Source: a virus. From it: a stretch of 64,000 nucleotides of DNA. This document shows, in pieces, positions 60,511 through 64,000 of the stretch. Numbering within the stretch: the stretch's first letter is position 1; each line of letters opens with the position of its first letter. The notes under the pieces were generated by a model that worked only from the letters and a program-made list of their open reading frames with translations, did not search any database and was not told the origin of the DNA. The stretch covers positions 1 through 64,000 of the IMG/VR virus record IMGVR_UViG_3300040802_000094. One strand, written 5' to 3'. Position numbers and translations under genes: made by a program.

Positions 60511-60796
60511 AGTATGAAATACAGGCGATCGCGCGATCGCGAATCAGAATCTCAAAATCCTCTTGAGATTCTATCTTTAGACCGTCTATTGCTTCCGCCA
60601 TAAAATAGATCGTCTTCCTTTCGGGAAACCAATCCATTCTGACCAATAACTCATCCGTTATCGGATCGATAGTTTTCGAGATTTTTACGAAAACCCCGAA
60701 AGCTCTCAAATGGCTTTCTAGTTCGGAGAAAGCTTTTTGCATTTCTCCTTCTAGCAAATAAAGAGCGGAGATTTTCTCCGCCAAAGAGACTTCCAT
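60509..60796 (-). CDS. hypothetical small protein
   Basis: A 95-residue protein, not recognised. N-terminal helix (LAEKISALYLLEGEMQKA) then beta-alpha (ELLVRMDWFPERKTIYFM). Upstream, read on the minus strand, TATAAATGTAGTTAAGG gives -10 and ribosome site, resembling the leader of other early genes here. Confidence 0.55.
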   Translation of the reverse strand: MEVSLAEKISALYLLEGEMQKAFSELESHLRAFGVFVKISKTIDPITDELLVRMDWFPERKTIYFMAEAIDGLKIESQEDFEILIRDRAIACISY

Positions 60797-60851
60797 GATG
60801 TATTTTCCTTAACTACATTTATAGATTACAAAACAAAATATCTTTTACATA

Positions 60852-60894
60852 AAAAAAGGGAAGGCGTGAAATCGTATCACGCCTTCCCTTTTTT
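60852..60894. terminator. bidirectional terminator
   Basis: Eighteen-base arms AAAAAAGGGAAGGCGTGA and complement, T-tract on both sides. Confidence 0.85.
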
Positions 60895-61147
60895 AGGTTT
60901 CTACCTCAGCTCGACATTCCCTAAGCAGTGACACGAGTCGGATATAATTCTCCTCCTCGTCGTCGCAGAGAGGAACACAGCTCTGGCGATCGAGAAGCAT
61001 CGCCAGATCGCAGGTAAAGAGATCTCCTCCCCCCAAAGAGATGACAATCACGTCATCTCTTTGGGGAGGGATAAAACATTCCGTTTCACCCAAAATGACG
61101 TCCAGGAATGCCTTGATTTTGTCAATCATTTGTTTACAATCGCTCAA
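60893..61147 (-). CDS. hypothetical small acidic protein
   Basis: An 84-residue acidic protein (CDDEEENYIRLVSLL) with four or five Cys and a central strand (DVIVISLGGGDLF). Divergent from the gene at 61234. Function unknown. Confidence 0.55.
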   Translation of the reverse strand: MSDCKQMIDKIKAFLDVILGETECFIPPQRDDVIVISLGGGDLFTCDLAMLLDRQSCVPLCDDEEENYIRLVSLLRECRAEVET

Positions 61148-61233
61148 CTTTTAACTATCAAAAGAATAACAGCATGATACTTTTTCGGAAAAAAAAGAGT
61201 ACCGCAGTACATTATTTAAAACAGGAGAAGCGT

Positions 61234-61821
61234 ATGTATAAGCATCAATACATCAATTTTGACAATGGTGGAGAAATGCATTCCCTGCCCTTTTGCGGGG
61301 AGTTCGATCGAACTGCAAAAACAATCGTAGTGCAAGGGAATCCCCCCTTGCTTTACTTCAGACTTCGAGCCGTTTTTGACGGTGAAGAATGGATCGTAAC
61401 GGAGAGTACCCTCCGTTTCTTGGCGAAAGAAATGCAAGGTTTTCACTCGATCGCCCTAAGCAAAGAAGCACCACCAAAAGCTTCTTTCTTGAAAGCACAA
61501 TTGGACATGCTTTCTGAGGGTACCGTAAATGGCTGGGTGCCTCAGAGCGTTCCTCCGGGGCTTCCAGAAAAACTGGAAAAGCTTCCACTCAGGGAAGGCT
61601 ACCTGTGGACGAGAGGGAAAATCCCAAAGAGCTTTCGCTTTAGAGCGGGGGAGAAGAGAAAAATAGTTCTAGCCCCCCCAGGAACTTATGTGGCGATCGT
61701 TCATACCCCGAAGGATCCCCTGGTTCCGTCGGGAGTGGCCTTCTACTGTAGGGAGTACTGCAGACCGGAGACATGGAGAGTTGCTCCCATGTCTCGGCAC
61801 TACATGTGGAAATACATGTAA
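61234..61821 (+). CDS. hypothetical protein
   Basis: A 195-residue protein; ATG 61234 has AGGAG six bases upstream, while ATG 61174 adds 20 poorly conserved-looking residues. Beta-rich N-terminal half (KTIVVQGNPPLLYFRLRAVFDG) and a Pro-rich C-terminus with YCREYCRPE. It is a single-gene unit ending in a bidirectional terminator. Confidence 0.55.
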   Translation: MYKHQYINFDNGGEMHSLPFCGEFDRTAKTIVVQGNPPLLYFRLRAVFDGEEWIVTESTLRFLAKEMQGFHSIALSKEAPPKASFLKAQLDMLSEGTVNGWVPQSVPPGLPEKLEKLPLREGYLWTRGKIPKSFRFRAGEKRKIVLAPPGTYVAIVHTPKDPLVPSGVAFYCREYCRPETWRVAPMSRHYMWKYM

Positions 61822-61842
61822 TGTGGGGACTCCTTAAATAAT

Positions 61843-61880
61843 AAAAAAGCGACGTCATATTTACATGACGTCGCTTTTTT
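61843..61880. terminator. bidirectional terminator
   Basis: Arms AAAAAAGCGACGTCAT / ATGACGTCGCTTTTTT with loop ATTTAC, between convergent genes. Confidence 0.85.
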
Positions 61881-61901
61881 GTTGGCTATTGTTGGTTTTT
61901 G

Positions 61902-63707
61902 CTAGCTAGCAAAAGTTCCTTCCTTCGCCGACTTGAGGGCGAAAATCATCTTTTGCTCGTTAGGGGTCAAACCCTCCCATATCGCCTTTTTGATTTCATC
62001 CACGATCGCCCCCTGGCGATTGCCGACGATCGACTCGACATGGTGGACGACTTCCTCGTAAAGGGGGTGAGACTGACTTAATAAGCGAGAAAGATCCAGG
62101 ATCTCCTGCTGGTAAGTCTTGACGTCTTCATTCCCAAAATAGCGTTCGTATTCGACCCACTTTTGGAAGGCTGTCGTTTCTCGTTTGTAGCCGATCGCCT
62201 GACACAAAAATCGAAAGTCTCCGAGAGACAGGCGAAACCTAGGATCGCTCGACCGCCTGTCGATCAGTCGATAGAAAATCCAGTTCGACTGATACCCTCG
62301 TTGCTTCGCTTCGTGCAACAGATCCAGAGCGTAAGAGAGATACGGGCGTTTCGGGATTGCCTCCCCGCGTCGCGGGACGACGACGGGGGATAGAGAGATG
62401 CGCTGACGATCGCGCCGCAACTCTCGCAAGAAAGAAGCGGGAAGGATTTTTCCTTCTCCTGAAGGAGGAGACTTCTTTCTGGGAGGGGAGACGGGAACCA
62501 TGGTGCCGCACTCGGGACACTCAGCCAGTAACCTTTGGCGATCTTCTGGCGTCGGAACGATCGCGTACCCGCACTCGGGGCATTGGAGCGCCCGGCGCGA
62601 TTTATTCTTAGGCTGACCTTTGAGACTCCAGGATTCAACATCTTGCGGCCAGGGTAAGGTACTAAACGTCCTGGTGAAATCGACGACGACTAAGTGATCC
62701 TTCCCCTGCCAAGGGCGAAGCCCGCGCCCGAGAAGCTGGTGGGCAATTCGGAGCGACTTTGTCGGACGACAACACAGAATCGCGTCGATCCAGGGGATAT
62801 CGAGTCCTTCTACGGCAATTTCGTATTGGAATAAAACTTGAATCTCTCCATCGCGAAATTGCTGCAAAGTATTATGACGATCGTCTTTTGGGGTCGATCC
62901 ATCCAAATGGGCGGCAGCGATCCCTTTCGAGACGAATAAGTCGGTCAAGGATCGGCTGTGTTCGACCCCTGCTGCAAAAACCAGGGTTCGACGATCGCTA
63001 CAGTACTGCTGCCAGCCCGCAAAAACCTCTTCGTCTTGGAGGTGCGATCGGACAAAATCCTGTAGCATGGCCTGACTGTAATCAGCCCCGGAACCTCGTT
63101 TGTCCGGATCGGGAATCAGATCCCGGGAGACGAATACCTTGAAAGGACAAAGAAACCCCTGAGATTTCAGTTCCTCGAAGGAAGGTCCCTGAATTAGCTC
63201 CTGATATCCTTCGACTCCTCCAGACAAAAGATCCAGCCCCTCACCATCCGTGCGACACGGCGTAGCCGTAACGCCGAGGATTCGACTGTAGGGGTATTCG
63301 AGGAAGATCCTCGCGTACTGCCCGGCAAAGGTGCGATGGGCTTCGTCGATGACAATCAGACCGACCTTCGGTAGAGATCCGTTTCTGAAATAGCCTTGCA
63401 GCGTACCGACGGAAACTACCTGAATCGGCGCCTCCAAATTTGGCTTGATGCCGCTTTTGATCACTCCAATCTCGGTTCCTTCGGGGAGGAAGGCTTGGAG
63501 TTTGTCGTGAGCCTGCTGGATCAATTCCTCTCGGTGGGCGACGATCGCGATCCTTTCTCCCGCTTCGTAGGCGATTCGACAAACCTCGGAAAGGATTACA
63601 GTCTTTCCGCCCCCGGTGTAAAGCTGGACGAGTACGTTCTTGATTCCCCTGTTCCAGGAATCTAGGATTTTCTCGACCAAATCGACTTGGTAATCTCTTA
63701 ATTTCAT
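61902..63707 (-). CDS. SF2 DEAH-box helicase with zinc-ribbon
   Basis: A 601-residue superfamily 2 helicase of the SSL2/type III restriction-subunit type. Q-motif region (LRDYQVDLVEKIL), Walker A GGGKT at ~32-36, DEAH at 121-124, motif III VTATP near 146, a second RecA domain with motif VI QLLGRGLRP near 330. Residues ~370-410 carry two CPECG zinc-ribbon pairs, and the C-terminal ~170 residues are helical. Likely works in phage replication, recombination or host takeover. Palindrome copy 3 sits 57 bases upstream of its start. Confidence 0.9.
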   Translation of the reverse strand: MKLRDYQVDLVEKILDSWNRGIKNVLVQLYTGGGKTVILSEVCRIAYEAGERIAIVAHREELIQQAHDKLQAFLPEGTEIGVIKSGIKPNLEAPIQVVSVGTLQGYFRNGSLPKVGLIVIDEAHRTFAGQYARIFLEYPYSRILGVTATPCRTDGEGLDLLSGGVEGYQELIQGPSFEELKSQGFLCPFKVFVSRDLIPDPDKRGSGADYSQAMLQDFVRSHLQDEEVFAGWQQYCSDRRTLVFAAGVEHSRSLTDLFVSKGIAAAHLDGSTPKDDRHNTLQQFRDGEIQVLFQYEIAVEGLDIPWIDAILCCRPTKSLRIAHQLLGRGLRPWQGKDHLVVVDFTRTFSTLPWPQDVESWSLKGQPKNKSRRALQCPECGYAIVPTPEDRQRLLAECPECGTMVPVSPPRKKSPPSGEGKILPASFLRELRRDRQRISLSPVVVPRRGEAIPKRPYLSYALDLLHEAKQRGYQSNWIFYRLIDRRSSDPRFRLSLGDFRFLCQAIGYKRETTAFQKWVEYERYFGNEDVKTYQQEILDLSRLLSQSHPLYEEVVHHVESIVGNRQGAIVDEIKKAIWEGLTPNEQKMIFALKSAKEGTFAS

Positions 63708-63763
63708 CTAAGGCTCTCCTTTTCAAACGAGATCATTATCGGCCATGCCTACTCGAATCAAAA

Positions 63764-63787
63764 ATAATTGCAGACGTCTGCAATTAT
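63764..63787. repeat. TGCAGACGTCTGCA palindrome, copy 3
   Basis: A 24-base perfect palindrome ATAATTGCAGAC and complement, in the upstream region of the helicase gene. No T-run follows, so here it is more like an operator than a terminator. Confidence 0.85.
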
Positions 63788-64000
63788 GTTGACTTTTTAG
63801 TCAAGCCCAGGGGGATCTTATCTGAGGAGAGCGGGTGGGAAGAGGCCAGCCAGGAGAGGGGATGCTCTCGGTTCTCGGGTCTCCCCTTTCGCTTACCTCC
63901 CCTCTTTCCTTGCTCGCCTGATCGCGCGTGCGCGTACACACATGGATTTAGATTTTTGTTAAAGAGATTTGATATTGACCAAAATTGTGCAATGGATTGC
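63788..64000. other. intergenic region, no gene seen
   Basis: About 210 bases with no supported ORF. A GTTGACTTTTTAGTCAAG hairpin-like start (63789-63806) is followed by a purine-rich then pyrimidine-rich stretch. Could contain a divergent promoter for a gene beyond the window; nothing else recognised. Confidence 0.4.

Overview
The window reads as a large piece of a tailed phage or prophage of a cyanobacterium. The cyanobacterial signature is the very high density of the HIP1 octamer GCGATCGC in almost every gene, plus several cyanobacterium-typical protein motifs. The phage signature is a block of structural genes in assembly order: protease/scaffold, major capsid protein, head-tail connectors, a holin-like protein and a hub with a muralytic domain, then beta-propeller proteins, fibres and a tailspike. 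Baseplate genes of gp25, gpJ and gpI type, a tube/hub connector and a LysM-like protein imply a contractile tail. No terminase, portal, sheath, tube, tape measure, integrase or repressor was recognised, so this is only part of the genome. No tRNA, rRNA or CRISPR array was seen.

Layout. 0-13 kb is mixed accessory DNA: a C5 DNA methyltransferase, an AcrVA2-like protein, tandem duplicated small genes with their own promoters and terminators, a secreted nuclease coupled to a tail fibre, a DGQHR (DndB-like) protein and a tube/hub connector. 13.7-24.8 kb holds six tagged paralogous proteins around gpI. Three are HExxH proteins in one tightly coupled operon, two of them interrupted by a frameshift; three are helical, membrane-active-looking proteins. 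A seventh tagged protein is at 1.7-3.1 kb on the other strand. 26.0-28.6 kb is a group II intron with its reverse transcriptase/maturase. 28.6-34 kb encodes tail-associated proteins and a C39-like cysteine peptidase. 34-37.8 kb is a three-gene signalling cassette: a histidine kinase with a DXCF-type cyanobacteriochrome GAF domain and two response regulators. 38-45 kb is the head module and 45-56 kb the adsorption apparatus. 56-64 kb has small early-type genes, a putative structured RNA, gpJ/gp25 on the minus strand and an SF2 helicase.

How the parts may work together (inference). The seven tagged proteins share an N-terminal module (short hydrophobic/amphipathic helix, then a basic G-R-F or G-Q-W motif) with unrelated bodies behind it. 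That is what a virion-loading or ejection signal on co-delivered effectors would look like. The photoreceptor cassette, sitting between lysis-type and head genes, could couple the phage programme to light. The AcrVA2-like protein, the methyltransferase and the DGQHR protein form a plausible counter-defence set. All functions are inferred from sequence reading alone; no database search was run.
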